In this document: positions 55,388-64,000 of the stretch, one piece after another
Numbering within the stretch: position 1 is the stretch's first letter
Layout: every line of letters starts with the position of its first letter
Source of the DNA: Guillardia theta CCMP2712
Lineage: Eukaryota; Cryptophyceae; Pyrenomonadales; Geminigeraceae
Length of the DNA stretch: 64,000 nucleotides
Direction of reading: 5' to 3'
NCBI RefSeq assembly: GCF_000315625.1
Contig: NW_005434544.1
Span: forward strand, 51,400 to 115,399
Notes under the pieces: model-generated
Seen by the model: the letters and a program-made list of their open reading frames with translations, nothing else
Database searches by the model: none
What the model was told of the DNA's origin: nothing
Position numbers and translations under genes: made by a program

Positions 55388-57393
55388 ATGAGCCTCGTTC
55401 CTCTCCTCCTCCTCCTTCCCCTTGCCCTTATCCTGGTCATGGCTCCCCTGCATGCCGCATCCTGGGATGACACAAGCGTCTCCCTGTTGGAGGAGGACGT
55501 TGGTGAGTGCCCGATCGCCTTCAATCGAGGGCAGCTGGATGACGATTGTGTGCAGTGCCCTACTACTCAGGAGTCTTGGGACGAGGAGGATGGCAGGAGG
55601 TGAGACCAGAGGAAGGACTGCCTCTGCAATGTTGTCAGATAGCCTGCAAAGAGAGTTTGTGCAAAAAGCGAAGGGGGCAGACGGGGGTTTATATGAAGCA
55701 AGATCTGATGGAGCTTCTTTGCAGTGGACGGGGGCAAGAAGCCCTGTATGGAATGCTCCTGATGAACTCCCAGTAAGGCCACAGGTGATCTCGTCGAGGG
55801 TGTTTCATGCCTCCGGAAGTTGCTGACCCGACCATGGAGCAGGAGCCGGAGCCGGAGGACGAGGTCAGGAGCTACATTTCAAGGTGAAGCTGAAACCTCT
55901 GAGAGGTCTCCTCCTGCATCATCTCACGGTTTGCTGGGACAGAGACTACGTCGCCCCCACCGGAGGAGCTGACATCACCCACGTTGGTGAAGGGACGGAA
56001 CGCGTGAGGGCTGGTTTAGAGGTGGGACAAGCGTGCTGTGCTCTTTCTGTTTTTCATGCTGGAGACGCAGGGAGCATGGGGAGGAATCTCGTCCATCACT
56101 TCCCCGGTGGGTGGGGGGGTAGGAGGGAACGAGATGGGGGGGAGGGCTGGCTACGAGACTTGGACGCACGAGGTAAGGGAGGTGGCAACATCGAGCATGC
56201 TCTATCCTCTGATCCCTTCATCCCCCCACTCCCCGTGGGCTGTCTCTGTCCTCTGAGATGATCTTCTCGTGTTAGGGTGGCGGACTTGCTGGCGCTGTCA
56301 GAGCAAGTTCGATCGCGATCAAGCCCGTTGCAGACCAGTATGTGAGTATAGTCCCCACCCCTTCCACCCTCCTCTCCCTCCCCTGCTCACACTTCCATCC
56401 TCTCCCTCCCTTCCTCCCCCTCCCCTCCTCCCTTTTCCTCCCCTTTGCCCTCTCCCTTTTCCTCTTCCCTGTTCCCTCCTCGACTTGTCTTTGGCTCCTC
56501 CTCACGGTTCGTGCTCGCAGGGCACCGACGGCTCGCTGGAGCAGGGGAACTTCCCCGGTGTGAACCCCAACGATCCCGACGGCACCAGCTGGATGATCGG
56601 GATGCACAGGGACGGTGAGAACACCGTTGGACGATGGGCGATCGCTCCGAGGACGCGACTTGCGCGCAAGCAGCAGCTGCTGGAGACGGGAGCAGACGTT
56701 ACTGATGTCGGTGAGACCACGAGGGAGGACTACGTCCCTGGCGTGTACGGCCCGCTGAGCAGCGGGACGAGCTGGGTGATCGGCATGCACAGGAAGCCCA
56801 TGTGGAGCGAGTCTCAGACGTACGCGTGCAGCACCACGACGCCATGCAAGAAGGGCAAGGCGGATAGGGCTCATTTCTTCCAGCAGGACACGAACCCTTA
56901 CGTTGATAAGAGGAGGGTCTTCGACTCTTACGCCCAGCAGGACCCCGACAGCGTCAGGGGGAGGGACGCGTATCCTTGGGACCCAACGCTCGACCCGCAG
57001 ATCTTCCGGTCCACTCCCAACTGTGCGGATGGGAAGCTGCGGTACGGATGCTTCCGGCAGCTGAGCCTGTCCAAGGACGCGCCTCCCATCCCCGAGGAAG
57101 AGACTGTGAAGGACATGGAGCAGTTTGCTGCTGAGCAGGCGGCTAAGAAGGATCAGCCTCCTCTCGGGGATCGATCCAAGTGGCCCATGTGGAGCGACGA
57201 GTCCATGGCCAACTGGCCCGCGTGGGCGAAACCGCCAGGCAGTCCGGACGACGAGACCCCGTGGGACCAAGACCTGCTGAACGAGGACCTGCTGAGTGAG
57301 GACAGCAGCTCCAGCTCAGCTGGGGAGAGCAGTGGAGCAGGTCAGGACAGCAGCTCCAGCTCAGCTGGAGAGGGTAGTGGAGACTTGGAGTGA
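55388..57393 (+). CDS. Secreted protein with repeated GTSW-IGMHR motif, unknown function
   Basis: I do not recognise a family. Eight exons: 55388-55502, 55556-55599, 55725-55799, 55843-55883, 55943-56021, 56071-56172, 56276-56341, 56521-57393; 464 aa, phases consistent. A clear signal peptide (MSLVPLLLLLPLALILVMA) starts it. Internal repeats: GTSWMIGMHR and GTSWVIGMHR about 55 residues apart; GADITHVGEGTERV and GADVTDVGETTRED; and RDYVAP / EDYVPG. There are few Cys, mostly in the middle (ACSTTTPCKKG). The C-terminus is acidic and Ser-rich with a duplicated SSSSSAGE block, low complexity. Probably extracellular or in the endomembrane system. The upstream ATG at 55316 is in frame but would put ~24 residues before the signal peptide. 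Confidence 0.7.
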
Positions 57394-57664
57394 TGGAGAT
57401 GTTGGTGGGTGGCTGCTGGCTGGGCTTGTGGCTGGGCTTGTCTCCGTTGCGAGGAGGATGGGGAAGGAGCGAGGGCAGGTAGAGGCTCAAGTGTTCGATG
57501 GTATTGGTCTGAGAGGAGCAGCAGCGAGAGGATGGCGATCTTAACGGTTCACGTGCTTAGCTTTGAATACATTTAGGTTGTAACAAGTCGTGGGTGACAC
57601 CCGGCGAGTCGTCGGGCCGGGCCCGAAGCACCCACGTGATAATGTACAGTCGGGAAATGCCACG
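57394..57664. other. Shared 3' region
   Basis: Short convergent spacer between the secreted protein gene and the second channel. No other content. Confidence 0.5.
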
Positions 57665-60600
57665 TCACGACTCGATACCGAGGGAAGCATTCTTGGACTG
57701 ATACTGCAAGAGATCCTTCAGTTCTGTCAAGTCGGATCGGATCTAGTGGGACGTCAGTAACTGTCACGGCCCCACCACTCAACGCTCACCTCCTCTATCT
57801 CCTTGCGGATCAAATTCTTGGGGATTTCCTGGTCATGCCATGTCAGGCAGCTCGTAGAGGTGGGAGGGTTGAGATCAAGAAACTTGCGAGGAGTGAAGAT
57901 ACGGAGGTGAGGGGAGAGGGGGAAGAGAGGGGGGGAGAGAAGGGGGGGGGGGAGAAAGGGGGGGAGAGAGAGAGGGGGGGGAGAAAGGGGGAGAGAGAGG
58001 GGGAGAGAGAGAGGGAAGCAGTAAAGGGAGAAGAGACAGACGGAAACAGAGCAGGGGTGAGGAGGGAGAAGGAAGAGGGAGCAGAGGGGAGCAGAGGAAG
58101 GTACGAGAGAATATGACTACCTTGTTCAGAAAATGGTCAATCTGATCCACGACGATCTTGTGCGTTTTTTTGTCTTCTGGCCTGCAAAAGCGGCAAGGAA
58201 TCAATCGACACAGGAGGAGAGCAGGGAGAGGTACCCGTTCATGGCGAGCAGAGAAGTATCAACCTGAAGGCACAGGCAGCAAGGCATCAGGTCAGAGGAG
58301 GGGGAAGGAGGGCACGAGTGAACTCACGTGGGAGAGGTTGATTTCAGATGACGACCTCGATTCCAGCTGCAACCTCTGCCTCGCTCTTGTGACGACAGGA
58401 GGCTGTTTGTGCTGCAGCCAACTGTTGAGTCACTATGACTAGCTCGGAGCAACGGACCTGCTCAGGCTGGTCGTGGTTGTCGTGCGGGCGGTCTGTGATT
58501 ATGGGACCTAACGACAAGATCAGAGCGTGCTATCATGTGCGGGAGACAGACTCGGGCAAACAGTCTCATCTGAAGTTGATCTGGACAGCGTGACGTCATC
58601 AATGGCTTGCTTCTTCATGGTGCTGTATCTTCGGATTGTGTTTCGCACCTGACAGGCCATCCCGTCATCACTGGATACATACCGTAACTCTTGGCTTTAC
58701 CGCCTTCTCCGTCGTCCTCTCATGAACCAGCCGGCTGGTTCGTTCAAAGTTTGAGTTTGACAACAACTTGAATCTTCGGCTTACCAGAACTGCTCCTGAG
58801 CTTCAGGAAACTTGACCAAACACTTTTCAAGGGACGACTGAGCTCGATGTAAGGTCCGGTGCAGTCCTAGTCACATGACGCACCTGGTCCAGAGCGAACA
58901 AGTTGCACCACGTCGTCGCTGTTATGGTCATGTTTCTGTGATCCTCCAGACCGAGCACGCAGTTCTCCCCAAAGTAACTCCCCTGCTGAGAGTCTGAGTA
59001 TCCATCTCACACGCCCAGCAGCGCTCGGGCTGACCTCGTGCAGCTCGACGTATATCCCCTTCTCTTGGTCAACAGTGACCTCCACACTCCCTTTGATCAG
59101 AAAGAACATGCTCTCTCCGTACTCTCCCTCCTGCGCGTTCAAGTCAGGGAGAAACTCCCAGCAGAGCTGTGGATCTGAGGGGCCCAGCAGGAGAGAGGCA
59201 CTTACTTCGTAGAGGATGTCACCCGGGCAGAGAGTCCGAGCTTTCAGGAAGAAGATAATCTCTGTTAAGAATTCCTGACCGCAGTTGCGAAAGAAAGGCA
59301 CGCTGGTGATGAGGTCGTTGTACAGCAAGAGAGCGACTTCCGAGCGCAGGGCGCTCGACAAGTCTTCGACCGACTTGGGGATGTCCCGGGAATGGTTGAA
59401 GTCGTACTCGAAGAAGCTTCGCGTGCGGATCCTCAGGTCAAGGGGGAGGTTCTCCTGGTGCATGAAGTCGTCGAGCAACTCCATCTGCTCTCTGAAGGTC
59501 CTCCCCTTGAAGTCCATCTTCCCCAGGACAGACTCGATGCTGCCGACGATGACGGCAAACGTCGAGGCTCCGATCCCCATCATCAGGATGCAGTACATGA
59601 TCTCCGGCGTCGTCCTCATCGTCACATCGCCATACCCGACAGTCGTCAGGGTGGTAAGCGTGAAGTACATGGATGCGAGGTACTGCACGGAGGAGCTGGC
59701 CTCCTGCATCCAGGACCCATCGTGCTGCAGGCATTCGGTGATCATCGTTGCTGTCTGATTGGGCTGAATGTATCGCATCCTCGTCTTTGAGTCCGGTGTG
59801 ACGTTGCCGTCGGCGTCGGTGATGGGTGGCGGGCAGGAGAGGACGTACATCTGATCTCCCGGCACGTAGATCTGAAACTCCGACGCCCAGTTGATGGAGA
59901 AGTCTTGCTCGAAGTCGACGATCAAGAAAAGAAAGCAGGCCATGCAGTGACTGAGGACTATCACGAACAGAAGCAACTTCACGAGCCGAAGGTGCCCGGG
60001 GTTGATGGCAAACGCATCCCTCACCCTGGCGATCATCTTGTTCCAGTGCGTGAGGCGAGCGAGCCTGAGGAGTTTCACGAGCCGAGCAAGTCGAGCAAGT
60101 CGGTTCAGTCGAAGAGTTCTTATCATCGTCAGCCCGCACTGATCCGCCGAGATCGCATTCTCGATTAGGGTCACCGGAAGAGAGCCCATGACGTCGAGCC
60201 AGAACCAGAACTTGAGGTAGTTGAAAGAGATCACTTTCCAGTCCGTGACAAACTTGATACTTCCCAGGTCATCCGTCTTCGGATCAACGGTTGCGGTGCG
60301 GAAATTCAACAGGATGTCAACCCAGAAGGAGACGTTGACAAGCCAGTTGATGACAAAACTTGCGTCCTGCTGCTGTCCCCCGTTGCAAGTCATCCTGGAG
60401 AAGGCGATGGAGAAAGGGACCGTGAAGAGGGTGTAGAGCAAGAGAAGAATGATCCACATGTCCCAAATCAGCCGCGGCTGCGAGTAGGGGTGAAGTATGA
60501 ACTTCACGTCGGGCAACCAGATCTGCTGCCGCTCGTCTGACTTCTTGCTGTTCGTCCATGTGCTATCTACGTGCACGAACGAGACTCTCTTGTCGTCGAT

Positions 60601-60727
60601 CCTCGTTGGAGGGGAGGATGGTGAGGGCGAGATCTCTAGATCCCCCTGGGAACAATCATGTCAGCGCCCGACGACAGCAACTCGAGGCTGTGACCTCAGG
60701 GAAAACTTTGTTCGTCGGGTGCGACAT
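57665..60727 (-). CDS. CNBD-type voltage-gated K+ channel
   Basis: Thirteen exons: 60695-60727, 59206-60645, 59035-59130, 58884-58982, 58785-58837, 58683-58734, 58552-58648, 58458-58507, 58328-58411, 58235-58263, 58121-58181, 57790-57882, 57665-57742; 754 aa. S1 around MWIILLLLYTLFTVPFSIAF, S2/S3 with WVDILLNFRTATVDP, S4 MIRTLRLNRLARLARLVKLL, S5 LVKLLLFVIVLSHCMACFLF, filter TTVGYGDVT, S6 YCILMMGIGASTFAVIVGSI. The C-linker (RGRTFREQMELLDDF type) leads to a CNBD: GDILYEEGEYGESMFFLIKG and YFGENCVLGLEDHRNMTITA, with Glu and Arg of the phosphate cassette present. The tail is charged and helical (HDQEIPKNLIRKEIEEIRSD). This copy has an intact S2, unlike the channel at 39404. Start is the ATG at 60727 in a short first exon inferred from phase. 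Confidence 0.92.
57900..58020. repeat. GGGGAGAGAG purine repeat in an intron
   Basis: Imperfect tandem GGGGAGA(GA)GGG units, containing G8-G9 runs, in intron 11 of the K+ channel gene. Confidence 0.85.
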
Positions 60728-61598
60728 GTGATTCAACCTTGTCCCTTCAGATCCATCTGCAGTTCGCAATAATCACCATCTGAAATGATGGAGAACACTG
60801 ACTGCAGGGTTTGCTAAGATTTCTGTTCAGGTCAGAGAGAACTAGAGGAACTCATCTCACTTGAGCCTCGTCTGACCTCAACACCATCATAAATATATCT
60901 GACTATTTGCCGTTCCATGATGTGCAAAATCAACGCTCTCTGCCGCTCTGCCTCTCCCTCTCTTCCTCCCCACGACACTCTAAAGGCTCTGGGCCAGGAA
61001 CAACAATGCACCAGGCTTTTAACAGGCAAAGAGAGGAGGCGCTGAGCTTAGGAGAGGACGGCATGAAGGTAATATGAAATCATTAGAAGGCTGGGCAATG
61101 TATGCATTCTTTCGCCCAGCAATATCCTAACTTTTTCGAAGCCAGCAGAAATCAGTTTACACCATCACCGGGAACAAACACCGCACCCTCATCCTGCATC
61201 ACAACAAGAGCGACAGATCACTGACAATGATCAGACTGAACCAAATCACACTCCAGAAGCATTGTCTTTCTCTCTTTCTCGCTGCTAGCTCGTCCATACC
61301 ACCTGCGCCCCCCCTGCCGACTTTTTCCGTTTCTCAACCCCTTCCCCAGCTCCACCATCATCGCCACGCACGTTCATCCTCTCTTAGCCTCTCCTACATC
61401 TCATCTCTCCTCGTGTTTCCCTTCCTCGTCATGATGATCTTTTTAGTTCCTCCTGCGGGCGCCGCATGTCAGCATGGCGGGCAGGGGGCGACTGTCCGTT
61501 TCTACCATTTCTATTTCCCGGAGAGGTTGAGTTAACTTGGGTGACCAGCAAAAAATATTTTCTAGTGTGGTACATTTGGTACAAATTGAAGATATACA
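60728..61598. other. Spacer upstream of the second channel
   Basis: No gene supported. Short frames (60832-61029 minus, 61227-61535 plus) have no motif. Confidence 0.4.
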
Positions 61599-61662
61599 GA
61601 TATTTCATATGGTACTGTAATTGTATATATGCAAGTACAGCCGAAACATAATAGTACAAAAT
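61599..61662. repeat. AT-rich direct repeat, copy 1
   Basis: Shares AGATATTTCATATGGTACTG, AAGTACAG, GAAACATAAT and GTACAAAA, in the same order and orientation, with 63640-63727. The segment between these words has diverged and is longer in the second copy. Confidence 0.75.
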
Positions 61663-61739
61663 AGCGGTAGTAGCTTACATACTTGTTATGATATCACACT
61701 CAAAGTACTAAGCAAAAATTATTTCGTACAAACACTGTA

Positions 61740-62540
61740 CGGTACAGTACGGTCCCGGGCAACCCACCCCCGGGCCTTATAACTTAGACGCCGGGCCGCC
61801 GGGTCACTGAGCCTGTCCGAGGGCCCCGGGCCAGCCCGGGCGCCGCCTCCGACACTGAGTCCCGGAGTCCTGGCAGGTCAACTGGCAAGTTGCAGCCCGG
61901 CCCGCCGCAGAGCCAGCCGCCAGTGAGTTGCCAGAGCCTGGCACAGGGAGCGGTACGGGGTCAGCGGGCGGGCTCGCCGCAAGACGGTACCGTACCGTAC
62001 GGCGGTCACCGCCGGTCACGCCCGCGGCCGGATTGGATGACGGCGGTCACCGTACCGGGTGCCTCGGACTGCCGCCGCTGGCGGGGCTTACCGGGCCGTG
62101 CGCCCGTGAGCACCGCCGCCGCGGCCCGACCGCGCGACCCGGCCGCCGCGCCGTCAAGGCCCGGGTACGGTGACCAGTCCGGCGACCGGCGGCGTACCGT
62201 ACCGTACTATCATATGCCGTGACCGGCGTACCGTGACGGTACCGTGCCGTAGTCACGGTGACCCCGGCGGCGCCGGCGCCGCCCGGCGGCCGCGGGCCGC
62301 CTCAGTCGCGCCGCGGGGTCGGCCCGCCTGTGGGCGCGGCCCGGCCGATCGCCGAGCCTGGCCCAGTTCTAGAGTCCCGGCGGCGGCCGCAAGGCCGCAA
62401 CCAGCCGGAGGCTGGTTTGAACCGCACGGTTGAAGTGAGCGGCCTGGGGCCCCGCGGCGGCCGGCGGGGGCGCTCAGCAGTGCCCGGCCGGGCTGTGCCC
62501 GGCCCCCGGGGGTCGGAATGAGTCGCTGCTGAGTTTAGCA
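61740..62540. other. Very GC-rich island (largest)
   Basis: About 800 bp. CGGTACCGTACCGTACGG-type words at ~61985 and ~62200 (several overlapping self-complementary CGGTACCG), GGCGGTCACCGCCGGTC, and GGCCGCGGGCC blocks. Long ORFs here are on both strands and composition-driven. Confidence 0.7.
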
Positions 62541-62812
62541 ACCGCTTCCGCGGCAATGTCTTGCCACCGCTTGGCAAGGGCCACACTAATCAAGTCGACT
62601 TCGGATCCTTTTAAATGATACCACATCCATCAACATGCTCGAGGCTCTCAACTTCGGGTCACCGTGAGGCTGCTCATGTGGCAGTTGTGACGCGAGTACC
62701 CTGGCACCGGCGCGGCAAGCCTTGAAGTTCGATTCCCGACTCGAGGTCCTCCTACGACGAGTTCTCTTCTCAGTGCTCGACCGCTCACTGTGACCCCATC
62801 AAAGCATCCTCA

Positions 62813-63571
62813 TCAAGCCTTCTCAGCGGGATAAGCAACTGGCAAATCCGTTGCAAGATCTGACATGTCCTGTTGACTTTCTTGCACTCGTTCTGCTGTC
62901 TGGAGCTGTCCTTGTATCGCAATCGAAGGTCCCCGATGTGTGGTAGGGATGCCTTCATCCCATTCCCCAGGATTGCAGCAGATCACACACACAATGATCG
63001 AGAAGGTCGTCTGGAAGATGACCAGAACGACATTCAAGGCAACGATTGCCCACAGACTTCCAACGTATCTGCCGCAGAAATCGGAATCTTGTTTCTGCCA
63101 GATCTGATAACGAGATGAGTCGTCAGTACACAGCACACGAGCAACAGCAGCAGCAGCACAAGATAGAGTAGCCTCACCACAGAAGCTAGACGCGACTGCT
63201 GCTCCCGTGAGCGGAATGGCCACTCCAATGAGGGACGTGATGATACCTACGATAAGGAACGCAAGCAGCACTCCTGTGGCAGTCTTGTTCCGTTTCTTGG
63301 CAGCAAATACTCCCAAAAGACAAAAGACTATGGGAACAGCCGCAGGGAGAGTACCCCACAAAGCAATGGACCTCAAGAAGGAGTTCACACTATCTCGAGT
63401 TGCTACACAGTTTGCGAAATCATAACCATAAGTGCTGGTACCAGAAGGTTGGGAGCACGTGTCAGGAATCTTGTATGTGGCTGCAACAATCCCAGCGACG
63501 AGAAGAGCGAGACCAAGAACGCCATTCACGACGCTCAGATGAAACACGGCAGGGAGAGATACCTTGCACAT
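62813..63571 (-). CDS. Four-transmembrane protein, tetraspan-like, unknown function
   Basis: Single-exon frame of 252 aa from an ATG at 63571. Four hydrophobic segments: VVNGVLGLALLVAGIVAATY, AAVPIVFCLLGVFAA, GVLLAFLIVGIITSLIGVAI and IVALNVVLVIFQTTFSIIVC. Between TM1 and TM2 is a short loop with Cys, and between TM3 and TM4 a longer loop with about four Cys. The CCG motif of true tetraspanins is not seen, so this is only a tetraspan-like topology. The tail is polar and Gln/Glu-rich. A GTGAGG donor-like site lies in the second loop, but its apparent 74-nt intron would break the frame of TM4, so no intron is called. Confidence 0.6.
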   Translation of the reverse strand: MCKVSLPAVFHLSVVNGVLGLALLVAGIVAATYKIPDTCSQPSGTSTYGYDFANCVATRDSVNSFLRSIALWGTLPAAVPIVFCLLGVFAAKKRNKTATGVLLAFLIVGIITSLIGVAIPLTGAAVASSFCGEATLSCAAAAVARVLCTDDSSRYQIWQKQDSDFCGRYVGSLWAIVALNVVLVIFQTTFSIIVCVICCNPGEWDEGIPTTHRGPSIAIQGQLQTAERVQESQQDMSDLATDLPVAYPAEKA

Positions 63572-63639
63572 GGCGGAGAGGAGCGCTTGTTGCTGGGACC
63601 AGGAAGTTAACAGTTCTTTATAAGTCTTTTTGTTAAAAT

Positions 63640-63727
63640 AGATATTTCATATGGTACTGCACTGTACTGAGTCATTTGTACTAGCATATCAAGTACAGCT
63701 CAGAAACATAATCGTACAAAACTATGA
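63640..63727. repeat. AT-rich direct repeat, copy 2
   Basis: Partner of 61599-61662. The pair brackets the large GC-rich island and the four-TM gene, about 2 kb apart. Confidence 0.75.
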
Positions 63728-64000
63728 TATCAGGCTCAGCCTCACTGTAGCCTACGTTAGCCTAGTAGCGTCCACACTACTAAAGACTCGGACTCTTTGT
63801 CGGATTGATCGGACACCGGCGGGGGCCCAAACCGTTCAGTGAAAGGCGTACCAGTACTGCTACTTAACTTTGAGTGAAAAAAAGGTGCTACTAGAGTAAA
63901 GTAGTGACCGCCTACGGTACTGTCGTGCGGCATTATTGAAACAATTGAAACTTGACTTGCCACACGGTAGCCCCGTACTGACAGTGTACTGCCCGCGGCC
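63728..64000. other. Window end: start of another GC-rich stretch with one inverted motif copy
   Basis: The reverse complement of the dispersed motif (ACTTAACTTTGAGTGA) is at 63863-63878. The last 100 bases are becoming rich in GTACGG/CCGTAC words. No gene. Confidence 0.5.

Noticed and set aside
60574-60576. Start of the second channel at 60576
   Set aside because: The codon is GTG; the frame continues upstream to an acceptor site and joins a short ATG-bearing exon at 60695-60727.
61804-62586. Overlapping frames in the largest GC-rich island
   Set aside because: Same reason; composition-driven, no domain or splice support.
62690-62755. Possible tRNA (GTTCGATTCCCGAC looks like a T arm)
   Set aside because: No matching acceptor stem or D/anticodon arms can be drawn.

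Overview
The window is nuclear DNA of a photosynthetic protist with a secondary plastid. A cryptophyte of the Guillardia theta type is my best guess, but this is inference from gene structure and not a database match. Signs: most genes are split by short GT-AG introns (about 38-80 nt, a few longer) that can be placed by keeping known domains in frame. A nuclear chlorophyll synthase gene starts with a presequence that looks bipartite, with Phe just after the predicted signal cleavage. Genes are tightly packed on both strands, often in convergent pairs with only 130-500 bp between 3' ends.

Layout. 1-1567: no secure gene. 1568-3698: chlorophyll synthase (chlG, 14 exons). 3955-8957: three copies of a ~1.5 kb repeat (one inverted, two direct) separated by a GC-rich spacer. 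9382-9455: tRNA-Met(CAT). 9922-12012 RPA1, convergent with 12238-13518 reticulon. 14286-15479 DUF273-type glycosyltransferase, convergent with 15751-16814, a Lys/Glu-rich protein. 17058-19880 exosome subunit RRP4, convergent with 20024-23166, an EF-hand plus cyclic-nucleotide-binding protein. 23170-26075: intergenic islands. 26076-29401: MORN-ankyrin protein. 29978-30797: assembly gap. 30890-32290: membrane-anchored coiled protein, cut by the gap. 33171-33962: GNAT acetyltransferase with membrane segments. 35399-37242: CUB protein. 39404-43169: voltage-gated-type K+ channel with CNBD and C2 domain. 44968-45939: SPX/RING protein, convergent with 46071-47709, 3-hydroxyanthranilate dioxygenase. 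48895-50323: cytosolic 5'-nucleotidase III family, convergent with 50827-53445, an ATP-grasp protein. 55388-57393: secreted protein. 57665-60727: second K+ channel. 62813-63571: four-TM protein.

Spaces between genes fall into two recurring classes. One is very GC-rich islands made of CCGG/GGCC, CGGTACCG and GTCACTGAGT-like words. The other is less GC-rich islands studded with GGGGTAC/GTACCCC words. A separate short motif, TTTACTCAAAGTTAAGT, recurs six times, mostly in or beside the GC-rich class.

The genes do not form one pathway. Themes are signalling (two CNBD K+ channels, an EF-hand/CNBD protein, an SPX/RING protein), RNA and DNA housekeeping (RRP4, RPA1), membrane shaping (reticulon) and metabolism (chlorophyll, kynurenine pathway, nucleotides). 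Splice models were built by hand and checked for phase; nearly all give a total length divisible by three, which supports them, but no transcript data were available.
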